The notes under the pieces: model-generated
Databases searched by the model: none
The model's input: the letters and a program-made list of their open reading frames with translations, nothing else
Told to the model about the DNA's origin: nothing
Program-made: the position numbers and the translations under genes
NCBI GenBank assembly: GCA_934132805.1
Contig: CAKPAB010000010.1
Span: 1 to 33,296 of the forward strand
DNA from: an uncultured Clostridia bacterium
GTDB lineage: Bacteria > Bacillota > Clostridia > TANB77 > CAG-508
DNA length: 33,296 nucleotides
Direction: 5' to 3'
Part shown: positions 1 to 7,984 of the stretch, piece after piece
Layout of the letters: every line of letters starts with the position of its first letter
Position numbering within the stretch: the first letter of the stretch is position 1

Positions 1-362
1 TTAACACCTGCTGTATCTAATGTTCCTCTGATGATATGGTATCTAACACCTGGAAGGTCTTTTACCCTACCACCTCTTATTAATACAACACTGTGTTCTT
101 GTAAGTTATGTCCTATACCTGGGATATAAGATGTAACTTCATAACCATTAGAAAGTCTTACTCTGGCTACTTTTCTTAAAGCAGAGTTTGGCTTTTTAGG
201 TGTAACTGTTTTAACTACTGTACATACACCTCTTTTTTGTGGAGCTCTGTTATTTGTTAATTTTTTGTTTTTTGAGTTCCATCCATGTTGAAGTGCTGGT
301 GCAGTTGATTTTGTTACTCCTGTTTGTCTTCCTTTTCTTACTAATTGATTAATTGTTGGCAC
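1..362 (-). CDS. rpsL: 30S ribosomal protein S12, truncated at its C-terminus by the window edge
   Basis: The minus strand encodes the S12 N-terminus beginning MPTINQLVRKGR, followed by family hallmarks: the PNSALRK stretch and the VKDLPGVRYHIIRG segment, ending ...LDTAGV at the window edge. S12 sits at the decoding centre of the small ribosomal subunit. The start is GTG at 362-360, chosen because it gives the invariant MPT N-terminus and because a strong GTAGGAGGTG ribosome-binding site lies just upstream (371-380). About 120 codons are present and the last roughly 15-20 residues of a normal S12 are missing. rpsG, fusA and tuf normally follow and would lie outside the window. The family call is near certain. 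Confidence 0.97.
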   Translation of the reverse strand, partial: MPTINQLVRKGRQTGVTKSTAPALQHGWNSKNKKLTNNRAPQKRGVCTVVKTVTPKKPNSALRKVARVRLSNGYEVTSYIPGIGHNLQEHSVVLIRGGRVKDLPGVRYHIIRGTLDTAGV

Positions 363-502
363 TTAAATTTCACCTCCTACTTTTTTATTTTTACATTTTT
401 TTGTGTTTTTTCTGTGTAATATTTTTGAAATATTTGTACACCTAAAATGTAATAAACTACTACGGAATTGCATATTTCATACATTTTACCATAGCAGTTT
501 AT

Positions 503-531
503 ATTTTACCATTTTTTGGACTATAAGTCAA
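503..531 (-). promoter_or_regulatory. Sigma-A-like promoter for rpsL
   Basis: On the minus strand TTGACT (531-526) and TAAAAT (508-503) are separated by exactly 17 bp. They sit just downstream of the terminator of the preceding gene. The predicted start near 496 leaves a leader of about 135 nt before rpsL. Confidence 0.6.
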
Positions 532-532
532 G

Positions 533-566
533 AAAAACCTAGAATTTTTTTTAATTCCAGGTTTTT
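533..566 (-). terminator. Intrinsic terminator of the coiled-coil protein gene
   Basis: Fourteen-base arms (533-546 and 553-566) form a hairpin. The single imperfection is a G-U wobble on the minus-strand RNA but an A-C mismatch on the plus strand, so it is built for minus-strand transcripts. The 3' arm ends in a T run. It lies 27 bp after the stop of the gene at 593-2239. Confidence 0.7.
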
Positions 567-592
567 ACTACAAGGTAATAAATTTTTATTTA

Positions 593-2239
593 TTATTTTT
601 GTTCTTCTAAAATCTCTTTTACTTCATTTCCCACAATATTTTCAGCTTCTGTTTGTTTCTTCAATGCCTCTTGTTCTATTCTATTACCTCTATTATCTAC
701 TTTTATTTCTTCTCTCAATCCACCTTTTTCTCTATCTTGATTTATTAAAGATATTGTTTTTTGTTTTTGTGAATTTGCTATTTTCTCTCCATTTTCTTTT
801 TGTTCTTCTTTTGCAGCAAGTAATTTTTTATTAGAGAATATATCTTTCATTCTGTCAAAAATTCCTTTTTCATTAATTCCTTCTAAATCAGCTATTCCCA
901 ATTTATGAGCATACCTTGCAATTCTTTTTGATTTTAAATCTGATAATCGTCCCATATCTTTGTCAAATCTATATTTCACATTTAAGATTTCATTTAAGTC
1001 TTTTAAGCTTCCTTTGCCATTTTTAATAACATCCAAATATTTAATAGCAACTTCAGGGTTTTTGCCATTTAAAACAGATAATAATGCATAATCTATATTT
1101 TTCATACTTTTTTTATCATTGATAAAACGACTTGCTATTGCTAAATTATCATCTTTTAATAATTGTTTTTTTGCTTTTAAAGCTTTTTTATAAAAACCTA
1201 CTTTTTCATCATCTACTATTATTTCATTTTTGCTTACATCTAAAAAGATTTCAATCTTTTTATTTTTTTCTGGTCTATAAGTATTAGATTGTGGAGTTTT
1301 TATAGTTTGGTTTTCATTTATTGCTTTTTGTCCTTCATTTTGTGTATTTTTTTCTACTTTGTCTTCTTTTTGTATTGCTGTTCTATTTTGAACTTGTTCT
1401 CCAATAGTTTCTGCAGCTTTTACTGCTTTATTTTCTTTTTGTTCCTCAGCTTTCAAAACAGTTTTATTTTCTTTTTGTTCTTCAGCTTTTAAAACAGTTC
1501 TATTTTCTTTCTGTTCTTCATTTTTCAATACATTTGCAGTTTCATTTTCCATCTGTTTTGGTGTTGTTTTGTTTTCTTCTCTATTTTCTGTTTTTTCATA
1601 GCCTTTTAAAACTTCTTCAAAACTATTTCTATTAAATTTAGTTTCAACATTTTTCATTAAATTATCTAATTCCATAAATTTGTCTTTAGGCTCTTTTCCT
1701 TCTAATGTTTCCATTAATTTAATAGTTGGCTCAATTTCATTTAATCTATGTTTATTATTCAAATAATTTTCCTTAGCTCTTCTAACTTCTTGCTTTTCAG
1801 TGTCAGTCATTTTTTCAAATTCTTCTCTTGTTGTTTCATTTAATTTTAGTTCTTTTTCTATTTTTTGTTTTTCTTCTTTTAATTTTCCAAGGTCTTTTCC
1901 TTTTAAATCAACATTTCTATTTTCATCAATATATTGTTTTTTGTCTGCTATTTCTTTTAAAATTTTATCTTTCTTTTCTGCAATTAATTTATTTAATTCT
2001 CTATCCTTGCCCATTCTTTTATTGTTAATATCTCTAAATTGGCTCTCTAATTCATTTGTATTTTTTACAACATCTTTATAAAATCCACTTTCTTTATCAG
2101 AAATAGCTTCTGCTTCTTTTTCAGCTTTTTCTAACTTTGCTCTTGCTTCATCATTTTCTTTTTCGATTAAAACAAGCTTTTCTTGTTCCTCTTTTATAGT
2201 TTTAACCTCTTCTTCTATTTTCTTTAATATTTCTTCCAT
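593..2239 (-). CDS. Uncharacterised charged coiled-coil protein with 12-residue tandem repeats
   Basis: I do not recognise a family. The 548-residue product is very rich in Lys and Glu and has no signal peptide or membrane segment, so it is probably cytoplasmic. Residues 1-175 have long heptad-like helical stretches typical of a coiled coil. Residues 215-320 are low complexity and include three 12-residue repeats of the type VLKAEEQKENKT (237-272). Residues 325-470 look more like a folded domain, with a short beta-like segment (KIEIFLDVSKNEIIVDD) and then helices. The tail (475-548) is again charged. The ATG follows a good GGAAGGAG site at about 7-10 bp. The gene has its own promoter and terminator, so it is monocistronic between trmFO and rpsL. 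A scaffold or filament role is conceivable but unsupported. Confidence 0.85.
   Translation of the reverse strand: MEEILKKIEEEVKTIKEEQEKLVLIEKENDEARAKLEKAEKEAEAISDKESGFYKDVVKNTNELESQFRDINNKRMGKDRELNKLIAEKKDKILKEIADKKQYIDENRNVDLKGKDLGKLKEEKQKIEKELKLNETTREEFEKMTDTEKQEVRRAKENYLNNKHRLNEIEPTIKLMETLEGKEPKDKFMELDNLMKNVETKFNRNSFEEVLKGYEKTENREENKTTPKQMENETANVLKNEEQKENRTVLKAEEQKENKTVLKAEEQKENKAVKAAETIGEQVQNRTAIQKEDKVEKNTQNEGQKAINENQTIKTPQSNTYRPEKNKKIEIFLDVSKNEIIVDDEKVGFYKKALKAKKQLLKDDNLAIASRFINDKKSMKNIDYALLSVLNGKNPEVAIKYLDVIKNGKGSLKDLNEILNVKYRFDKDMGRLSDLKSKRIARYAHKLGIADLEGINEKGIFDRMKDIFSNKKLLAAKEEQKENGEKIANSQKQKTISLINQDREKGGLREEIKVDNRGNRIEQEALKKQTEAENIVGNEVKEILEEQK
1424..1531 (-). repeat. Three in-frame 36-bp tandem repeats
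   Basis: These encode residues 237-272 of the coiled-coil protein. The first unit differs slightly (KNEEQKENR) from the second and third (KAEEQKENK). Exact multiples of three keep the frame, so copy number could vary by slippage. Confidence 0.8.
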
Positions 2240-2276
2240 ATGTTTCTCCTTCCAAAATATTTAATTACTAACTAAA

Positions 2277-2305
2277 ATTATAACAAATTTTTACAAATAT
2301 TGCAA
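2277..2305 (-). promoter_or_regulatory. Sigma-A-like promoter for the coiled-coil protein gene
   Basis: TTGCAA (2305-2300), a 17-bp spacer and a perfect TATAAT (2282-2277) on the minus strand, about 40 bp upstream of the ATG at 2239. Confidence 0.6.
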
Positions 2306-2358
2306 CAGTTTTATGTTAAGTATTTAAAATTTAATAAAATTGTAACATTTTAGTAATA

Positions 2359-3768
2359 TTATTTATCCAAGTTTTCTAAGCTTCTTTCTGCCAATTTTGC
2401 ATACCTTTCTCTTTTATCCCTAATCTTTTTGCCCTCTAACTCAGGTAAAATTCCAAAATTTGCATTCATAGGCTGAAACTTATCATTCTCTGTAGAAATA
2501 TACTTTGCCAGTGCACCAATAACAGTATAAGGCGAAAAAACAACCTTATTTTCAATTTCATTTGACTCTTCAAGCCCTTTTTTGTTATCCTCTTTAATTC
2601 TCTCAAACAATTTAATAGCATTTAATGCTACAACTAAACCTGAAGAAATTGACTCAACATAACCTTCTACACCAGTTATTTGTCCAGCAAAAAAGATATT
2701 ATGATTTGACTTTAAATTATAAGTTTCGTCTAACAACTTAGTAGAATTTATATATGTATTTCTGTGCATTACCCCATATTTAACAAACTCTGCATTTTCA
2801 AGGCCTGGTATCATACTAAACACTCTTTTTTGTTCTCCAAATTTCAAATTTGTCTGAAAACCAACCATGTTATATATATTTCCCTCTGAATTGTCTTGAC
2901 GCAATTGCACTACGGCATAAGGCCTTTTAGCATATCTTGGGTCGTCAAAGCCAACAGGTTTTAATGGTCCAAAACGCAATGTATCTATACCTCTATTTGC
3001 CATAATTTCAATTGGCATACATCCTTCAAAAATTTCTCTTTTTTCAAAATCATGTAAAGTAACAACTTCCGCTTCTGTTAGCGCTTTCCAAAAAGCTTCG
3101 TATTCTTCTTTATTCATAGGCAAATTGATATAACTTTTTTCCTGATTTTTTTGTTTTTCTTGCCACTCTTCTATAGTCTCATCTTTTTTCTTCTCTTGCT
3201 CATATCTATTTCCATAAAAAGCAATATCAAAATTAATGCTATCTTTTGAAATAATCGGTGCAGCAGCATCATAAAAATACAATTTATCTTCACCTGTCAA
3301 TTTAGAAATTTGCTTTGCCATTTTCTCTGAAGTCAATGGCCCTGTAGCAATTATAACAATTCCATCATCTGCATTAATTTCACTTGAAGAATCCACACTT
3401 TCTACCTCTTTGTGGATAATTTCTATTAAAGGATTTGCTTTTATTTTTTCTGTTACTCTTTTAGCAAATAGTTCTCTATCAACAGCCAAAGCCTGCCCAG
3501 CTGGTACTTGAGTTTCATCTGCAATTTTTATTAGTAATGAGTCTAGTCTTCTTAATTCTTCTTTTAATAAGCCACATGCATTTGTTAGCAAATTTGATTT
3601 AAAAGAATTACTACATACAATTTCTGCTAAATTTTCATTTGAGTGTGCTTCAGAGTATTTTATTGGTTTCATTTCATATAATTTGACCTTTATTCCTACT
3701 TTTGCAATTTGATATGCAGCCTCACACCCTGCAAGACCTCCACCTATAATTGTTATATAATCTTTCAT
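2359..3768 (-). CDS. trmFO: Methylenetetrahydrofolate--tRNA-(uracil-5-)-methyltransferase TrmFO
   Basis: TrmFO is the folate- and FAD-dependent enzyme that makes ribothymidine at position 54 of the tRNA T-loop in many Gram-positives. The 469-residue product begins with the FAD-binding Rossmann motif IIGGGLAGCEAA (residues 7-18). It has the conserved VCSNSFKS segment with Cys52 and a second conserved Cys in FEGCMPIE, the two cysteines important in this family, plus late FAD-contact motifs such as FFAGQITGVEGYVES. It is longer than the usual ~435-440 residues, partly because of a charged insertion after GNRYEQEKKK (about residue 190-215). It is the last gene of the SNF2 - unknown - trmFO operon, with a 20-bp gap to its upstream neighbour. 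No clear GC hairpin follows the stop. Confidence 0.96.
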   Translation of the reverse strand: MKDYITIIGGGLAGCEAAYQIAKVGIKVKLYEMKPIKYSEAHSNENLAEIVCSNSFKSNLLTNACGLLKEELRRLDSLLIKIADETQVPAGQALAVDRELFAKRVTEKIKANPLIEIIHKEVESVDSSSEINADDGIVIIATGPLTSEKMAKQISKLTGEDKLYFYDAAAPIISKDSINFDIAFYGNRYEQEKKKDETIEEWQEKQKNQEKSYINLPMNKEEYEAFWKALTEAEVVTLHDFEKREIFEGCMPIEIMANRGIDTLRFGPLKPVGFDDPRYAKRPYAVVQLRQDNSEGNIYNMVGFQTNLKFGEQKRVFSMIPGLENAEFVKYGVMHRNTYINSTKLLDETYNLKSNHNIFFAGQITGVEGYVESISSGLVVALNAIKLFERIKEDNKKGLEESNEIENKVVFSPYTVIGALAKYISTENDKFQPMNANFGILPELEGKKIRDKRERYAKLAERSLENLDK

Positions 3769-3788
3769 TTTTATTTTTTCCTTTCATT

Positions 3789-4115
3789 TTATCTTTCATC
3801 TTGCATTTCATCTTCTTCAAACTCGTTCCATGACTTAGACTCTTGTGCATCCATATGTTCAACTTTAAGTTTTCTATATCTCAACTCAGCCAACTGTTTT
3901 TTTCTAAAAATCATATCTTTTTCATCAAAATCATATGAATTATTTTTTAATTTTTCATACAATTCTACAATACTTGTAAGGGCATTAAGCATACTATTTG
4001 TATTGTACTGAGTTGCCCCATCCACTAAATCTATCAACTTATCTAATTTTTCATTCAAAATATTTTCATAAGTCAAATCTTGTCTATTTTCAAACTTTTC
4101 CATCCAATTCTTCAT
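3789..4115 (-). CDS. Unknown 108-residue helical protein in the SNF2-trmFO operon
   Basis: I do not recognise the family. The product is short, acidic at its C-terminus (FEEDEMQDER) and predicted almost entirely helical. There is no signal peptide, membrane helix or Cys/His metal motif. A central stretch (residues 20-55, ...LIDLVDGATQYNTNSML...) is the only less-charged part. It is 33 bp downstream of the SNF2 helicase stop and 20 bp upstream of trmFO, so the three are almost certainly co-transcribed. Its upstream site is a modest GGGGGA. It is a genuine gene on spacing and codon grounds, but no function can be assigned. Confidence 0.75.
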   Translation of the reverse strand: MKNWMEKFENRQDLTYENILNEKLDKLIDLVDGATQYNTNSMLNALTSIVELYEKLKNNSYDFDEKDMIFRKKQLAELRYRKLKVEHMDAQESKSWNEFEEDEMQDER

Positions 4116-4148
4116 AATTATCCCCCATATAATTTAAATTTTAATTTT

Positions 4149-7100
4149 CTAACTGAACAAGTTCATAATGTCATCTCTTGACAATTTATTAATAAATGTA
4201 GTCTGTGTATTAAGCATATTATTAGTAAGTTCAGCCTTACGTTGTTGAAGTTCATAAATTTTTTCTTCAATTGAATCTTTTGTTATCAGCTTGTACACTT
4301 GAACATTATTTTTTTGTCCAATTCTATATGCTCTATCTGTTGCCTGATTTTCTGCTGATAAATTCCACCATGGATCATAGTGTATAACCATATCTGCACC
4401 AATTAAGTTAAGCCCTGTTCCCCCTGCTTTTAGTGATATTAAAAATACACTTATATCTTTGTTTTGATTAAACTCATCAACCAATTCTATTCTTTCGTCA
4501 ACTTTTGTGCTTCCTGTTAATTTAAAATATTTTATATTTCTATTGTTGAGTTCTTTTTCTAGTATTTCAAACATCGATGTGTAAGTTGAAAATACCAAAA
4601 TCTTGTGTCCTGCTGTTATACCATCTTCTAAGATTTCCATACATTGGTCTAATTTACTACTTCTGCCTTTATAATCTTCTATAAATAAGCTTGGATGGCA
4701 ACATATTTGTCTTAGTCTTGTAAGTGCTGCAAGTATTTTTATTTGGCTTCTTTCATATCCATTTGCTCCAATTTCTGCTTGTAATTCTTGTTTAGCTTGA
4801 ACTAAATATGATAAGTAAATATTTTTTTGTTCTTCTTCCATTTCATTATTTAAAACTGTTATTGTTTTTTCTGGCAATTCTGTTAAAACTTCTTTTTTAG
4901 TTCTTCTTAATACAAATGGCTCTATCAACATTTTTAACTTATTCATTGCATCATGGTCTTCATCCCTTACTATTGGTATTTCATATATTGTTTTAAATTC
5001 TTTATAACTAAATAAATACCCAGGCATTATTAAATCAAATATTGACCATAATTCAGCTAATGAGTTTTCAATTGGTGTTCCTGTTAATGCAAATCTTGTT
5101 TCTGCATTTAACATTTTTATTGCTTTTGCATTTTTTGTTGTATTATTTTTCAAATATTGTGCCTCATCCGCAATTATATATTTGAAGCTGTATTTTTTCT
5201 CTTTGTATACATCAATATCTCTTTTTAATAAATCATATGAAGTTATAATTACATCATATTTTTCCAATTGGTTAATTTCTATTTTTCTCTCTGATGCAGT
5301 TCCTCTAATTACTTTTATTTTTAAATCTGGTGCAAATTTTTCTATTTCATTTTTCCAGTTTAATGATAATGAACTAGGTGATACTACTATACTTGTTTTT
5401 GCATCTTCTGTGTTTTGCTTATAGTCTAGCAAAATTGATATAATTTGGATTGTTTTTCCTAGTCCCATATCATCTGCAAGTATGCCACCAAACTTATATC
5501 TGTCAAGGGTTTTTAGCCATTTAAATCCTGTTTTTTGATATGGTCTTAGTATTGTTTCAATTTCTTCTGGTATTTTTTCTTCTTCATCTAATAAATTTTT
5601 GTCCAAACCATTTATAATATTTTTATATTCTTTATTTTTTACTATTTCTGTGCCTTTTATTTCTTTTAAAAGTTGATTTAAATATAATGTTCTATTTACT
5701 GGTAATCTAACTGTTCCACTCTCTAATCCTTTATAATCAACATCTGTTCCTGAAATCAATTTATCTATAAAATCAATTTCATTGCTTTCTTGTAAATCAA
5801 GAAAGCTTCCGTCTTTTAATCTATAATATTTTTTCTTTAATTTATATTTTTCTAAAATGTCTTGCAATTGATTTAAATCTATGTTCAACTTGTCAATATC
5901 AATTTCTAAAAGATTATTTTCAACTCTTACACCAACTGTTCCTATTTTAGGCTTTGTAATTTCTTTTGATTTAAAGTTTTCTGTTGCCAAAACTTCAAAT
6001 TTTTTCATATAGTAATTGATGTCATTTGTTAAAAATTCATAGATTTTGTCTTCATCTGGTAATATGAATTTTAAATTTTGAATGTCAAACATAAAACCTG
6101 TTTTTCTAAAAATGTTCATTGCTTTTGTTTCTTCTATAAGATTTCTTGAATATTTAAATTCTTTTTCTTCCTGTTCATTTAATGGATTAAATTCATTTTC
6201 TCCATAACATAATTTCACATCTGCTACAAGGTAATTATTTTTGTCATAGTCCAAAAATACTTTTACTCCTAGTTTTTCTGGCTCATATTCTTTTATTTCT
6301 TCTAATAATTCCGGTTCTATTTTTATAGCATTTTTTACTTTTGAAAGTACAACAGAAAATAATTCTCCTAGCTCATCTTTTCCAAGTGATATTTTCGTTA
6401 AATAATTTTCTCTAAATACTTTTACAAGTCTTAATGTTGTATTTTCGAATTCTTTGTTACATCTATATAGTTTTTGGTCTGTTAATACATATTTATATTT
6501 TTTTCCTTTTAAAATTACTGTACTAAATATATCAAAATCAGCTATAATTCTGTATTCACCGTCATCAATTTTTTCTAATCTAAATTCCATTTCTGGATTT
6601 TCGTCTACAAATTTTATGTTTTGTTTTTCATATTCTCTTGTCATTAAAATTGTTTTATTTTTTAGTGTTTCAAATAGTTCGTCAATTGCTGTGTTTCCAA
6701 TTATTATTGAACTTTCATTTAATGTTTTTCCATAATATCTATAATTTGAATTTGCTGAGGAATTTGTGTATGCAATTATTTCTGCATGTTTCATTATAAA
6801 GTCTAACATTTTTTGACTGTTTTCTTCAAATACTTCTTGTGTATGTACAAATTCTAATTTATCTCCATATTTGTATAATTCTTTGTTTGTCATTCGTGTA
6901 TAGAATTCTGCTAGATTTTTAAGTTTGTACATTCTTTTGTTTCCAATCTTGAATTCTATTTTCATTTCTCTAGTAAACTTGTCATATATTATTTGTGGCT
7001 CTATTTTTATTGTTCCTTTGTTTTTTAATTCTATGTCTATATCTGAATTTATCTCTTCTAGTTCCTCGTTGTATAGTGTTTTTACAATTTGATGAAAACT

Positions 7101-7481
7101 GTTGTATTTGTTTGCGTTTTTGCTGTTGCTTCTTTGAATGTTGTTTTTGCTTTGAACTGTGCTTGTGCTTTTTATATCTTGAAAGCCATTTTTATTGAAT
7201 TCTAGTACTGTTGCTAAACTATGTTTGCATACTCCATATGTGTTGTAATAGTCTGGACAATCACAACTTATTTCTTCTATTTCTCCGTTTTTTACTTCTA
7301 CATATGTGTCATATTGGTCTGTTCCAAATACTTTTGCATGTATTTCAAAATTGTTTTCGTTTTTGTACTCTACTTTTGTGATTTGTATTTTTCCTTGCAT
7401 TTGGTATTTTCTTGCTTTTTGTGTTCTCGCATTTCCCGCATCCATACATAATTGTTCTATTATATTTTCGTTTACTAGCAT
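4149..7481 (-). CDS. SNF2-family DEAD/DEAH-like ATPase with N-terminal SWIM zinc finger
   Basis: A bacterial Swi2/Snf2 ATPase of 1110 residues, predicted to translocate on double-stranded nucleic acid. An N-terminal SWIM zinc finger has ligands C73, C75, C85 and H87 (CDCP...CKH). A long middle region matches the bacterial SNF2-associated region in position. The ATPase core follows: Walker A in ADDMGLGKT (669-677), DEAQ box (772-775), TGTPIEN motif (800-806), then the C-terminal helicase lobe with GGTGLNL, a DPWWN segment and the motif VI region QATDRAYRIGQ. All key motifs are intact. The start is supported by GAGAGGGG seven bases upstream. It is first in the operon with the 108-aa gene and trmFO. 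Its cellular role is not established, though association with tRNA modification is notable. Confidence 0.93.
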   Translation of the reverse strand: MLVNENIIEQLCMDAGNARTQKARKYQMQGKIQITKVEYKNENNFEIHAKVFGTDQYDTYVEVKNGEIEEISCDCPDYYNTYGVCKHSLATVLEFNKNGFQDIKSTSTVQSKNNIQRSNSKNANKYNSFHQIVKTLYNEELEEINSDIDIELKNKGTIKIEPQIIYDKFTREMKIEFKIGNKRMYKLKNLAEFYTRMTNKELYKYGDKLEFVHTQEVFEENSQKMLDFIMKHAEIIAYTNSSANSNYRYYGKTLNESSIIIGNTAIDELFETLKNKTILMTREYEKQNIKFVDENPEMEFRLEKIDDGEYRIIADFDIFSTVILKGKKYKYVLTDQKLYRCNKEFENTTLRLVKVFRENYLTKISLGKDELGELFSVVLSKVKNAIKIEPELLEEIKEYEPEKLGVKVFLDYDKNNYLVADVKLCYGENEFNPLNEQEEKEFKYSRNLIEETKAMNIFRKTGFMFDIQNLKFILPDEDKIYEFLTNDINYYMKKFEVLATENFKSKEITKPKIGTVGVRVENNLLEIDIDKLNIDLNQLQDILEKYKLKKKYYRLKDGSFLDLQESNEIDFIDKLISGTDVDYKGLESGTVRLPVNRTLYLNQLLKEIKGTEIVKNKEYKNIINGLDKNLLDEEEKIPEEIETILRPYQKTGFKWLKTLDRYKFGGILADDMGLGKTIQIISILLDYKQNTEDAKTSIVVSPSSLSLNWKNEIEKFAPDLKIKVIRGTASERKIEINQLEKYDVIITSYDLLKRDIDVYKEKKYSFKYIIADEAQYLKNNTTKNAKAIKMLNAETRFALTGTPIENSLAELWSIFDLIMPGYLFSYKEFKTIYEIPIVRDEDHDAMNKLKMLIEPFVLRRTKKEVLTELPEKTITVLNNEMEEEQKNIYLSYLVQAKQELQAEIGANGYERSQIKILAALTRLRQICCHPSLFIEDYKGRSSKLDQCMEILEDGITAGHKILVFSTYTSMFEILEKELNNRNIKYFKLTGSTKVDERIELVDEFNQNKDISVFLISLKAGGTGLNLIGADMVIHYDPWWNLSAENQATDRAYRIGQKNNVQVYKLITKDSIEEKIYELQQRKAELTNNMLNTQTTFINKLSRDDIMNLFS

Positions 7482-7530
7482 TTTATTTTTCCCCTCTCAT
7501 TGCATAAAACTACTTATTTCTTGATGTATT

Positions 7531-7559
7531 ATTATATAACATTTTTGCGGTTTCTGCAA
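7531..7559 (-). promoter_or_regulatory. Sigma-A-like promoter for the SNF2-trmFO operon
   Basis: TTGCAG (7559-7554), 17-bp spacer, TATAAT (7536-7531) on the minus strand, about 50 bp upstream of the SNF2 start and directly after the spo0E-like terminator. Confidence 0.65.
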
Positions 7560-7571
7560 GGGGATACAAAA

Positions 7572-7596
7572 GAAAAAAAGCAGGTTTTTCCCTGCT
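7572..7596 (-). terminator. Intrinsic terminator of the spo0E-like gene
   Basis: AGCAGG/CCTGCT stem, GAAAAA loop and a following run of seven Ts on the minus strand, 27 bp after the stop codon. Confidence 0.85.
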
Positions 7597-7622
7597 AACG
7601 TTACTGTTCACAGCCAATAAAA

Positions 7623-7787
7623 TTAAACACTTGCCCTATCACAAGTTTTATTTTTCAAATCTCTATAATATTTAGCAATAAGTTCATCCAACTCAATACT
7701 CAATTTATATGTAATAGAATAATCGTCACCATTCTCGATACTCTTATTCAATTTATCTCTTAATTTACAAATTTCTTCATTTAACAT
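7623..7787 (-). CDS. Spo0E-like sporulation regulatory aspartyl-phosphate phosphatase
   Basis: A 54-residue protein with two short helices and the family signature SIELDELIAKYY near its centre (residues ~34-45), matching the S-x-x-LD-x-LI core of Spo0E-type phosphatases, which dephosphorylate the sporulation regulator Spo0A. The reading frame stays open upstream to 7952, but the start chosen is ATG 7787: AAAGGAG lies eight bases before it, while the upstream stretch overlaps the promoter and preceding terminator. Size agrees with the family (about 50-60 residues). It is monocistronic, with its own promoter and terminator. It suggests a spore-forming lineage but does not prove sporulation. Confidence 0.8.
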   Translation of the reverse strand: MLNEEICKLRDKLNKSIENGDDYSITYKLSIELDELIAKYYRDLKNKTCDRASV

Positions 7788-7794
7788 ACTCATC

Positions 7795-7803
7795 TCTCCT
7801 TTT
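7795..7803 (-). promoter_or_regulatory. Ribosome-binding site that fixes the spo0E-like start
   Basis: AAAGGAG sits eight bases before ATG 7787. Another ATG two codons earlier is only about two bases away and too close to be used well. Confidence 0.7.
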
Positions 7804-7829
7804 TCTATTTTTCTCATTAGTACGTCTAT

Positions 7830-7858
7830 AAAATACCACATAAAATTCTCCAAGTCAA
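7830..7858 (-). promoter_or_regulatory. Sigma-A-like promoter for the spo0E-like gene
   Basis: TTGACT (7858-7853), 17-bp spacer, TATTTT (7835-7830), about 43 bp before ATG 7787. Confidence 0.55.
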
Positions 7859-7933
7859 GTATTTTCAACGGTTTTTTGCAACTTTCGTACAAGCATTTTC
7901 CACATTTTTCGACACATAAAATCAAAAGAAAAC

Positions 7934-7961
7934 AGCATAAATTTTTTTTCAATTTTTATGC
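7934..7961 (-). terminator. Intrinsic terminator of ymfF-ymfH
   Basis: GCATAAA/TTTATGC arms with an A-rich loop followed by TGTTTTCTTTT on the minus strand, 24 bp after the ymfH stop. Confidence 0.65.
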
Positions 7962-7984
7962 CGTTCCTTCAACAAAATTTTTAT

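Noticed and set aside
2240..2358. Terminator after trmFO
   Set aside because: Only weak A/T complementarity is present in this gap; nothing convincing beyond the promoter of the next gene.
7788..7952. N-terminal extension of the Spo0E-like protein with a Cys-rich hydrophobic start
   Set aside because: It overlaps the gene's promoter and the neighbouring terminator, and the good ribosome-binding site lies before the internal ATG.
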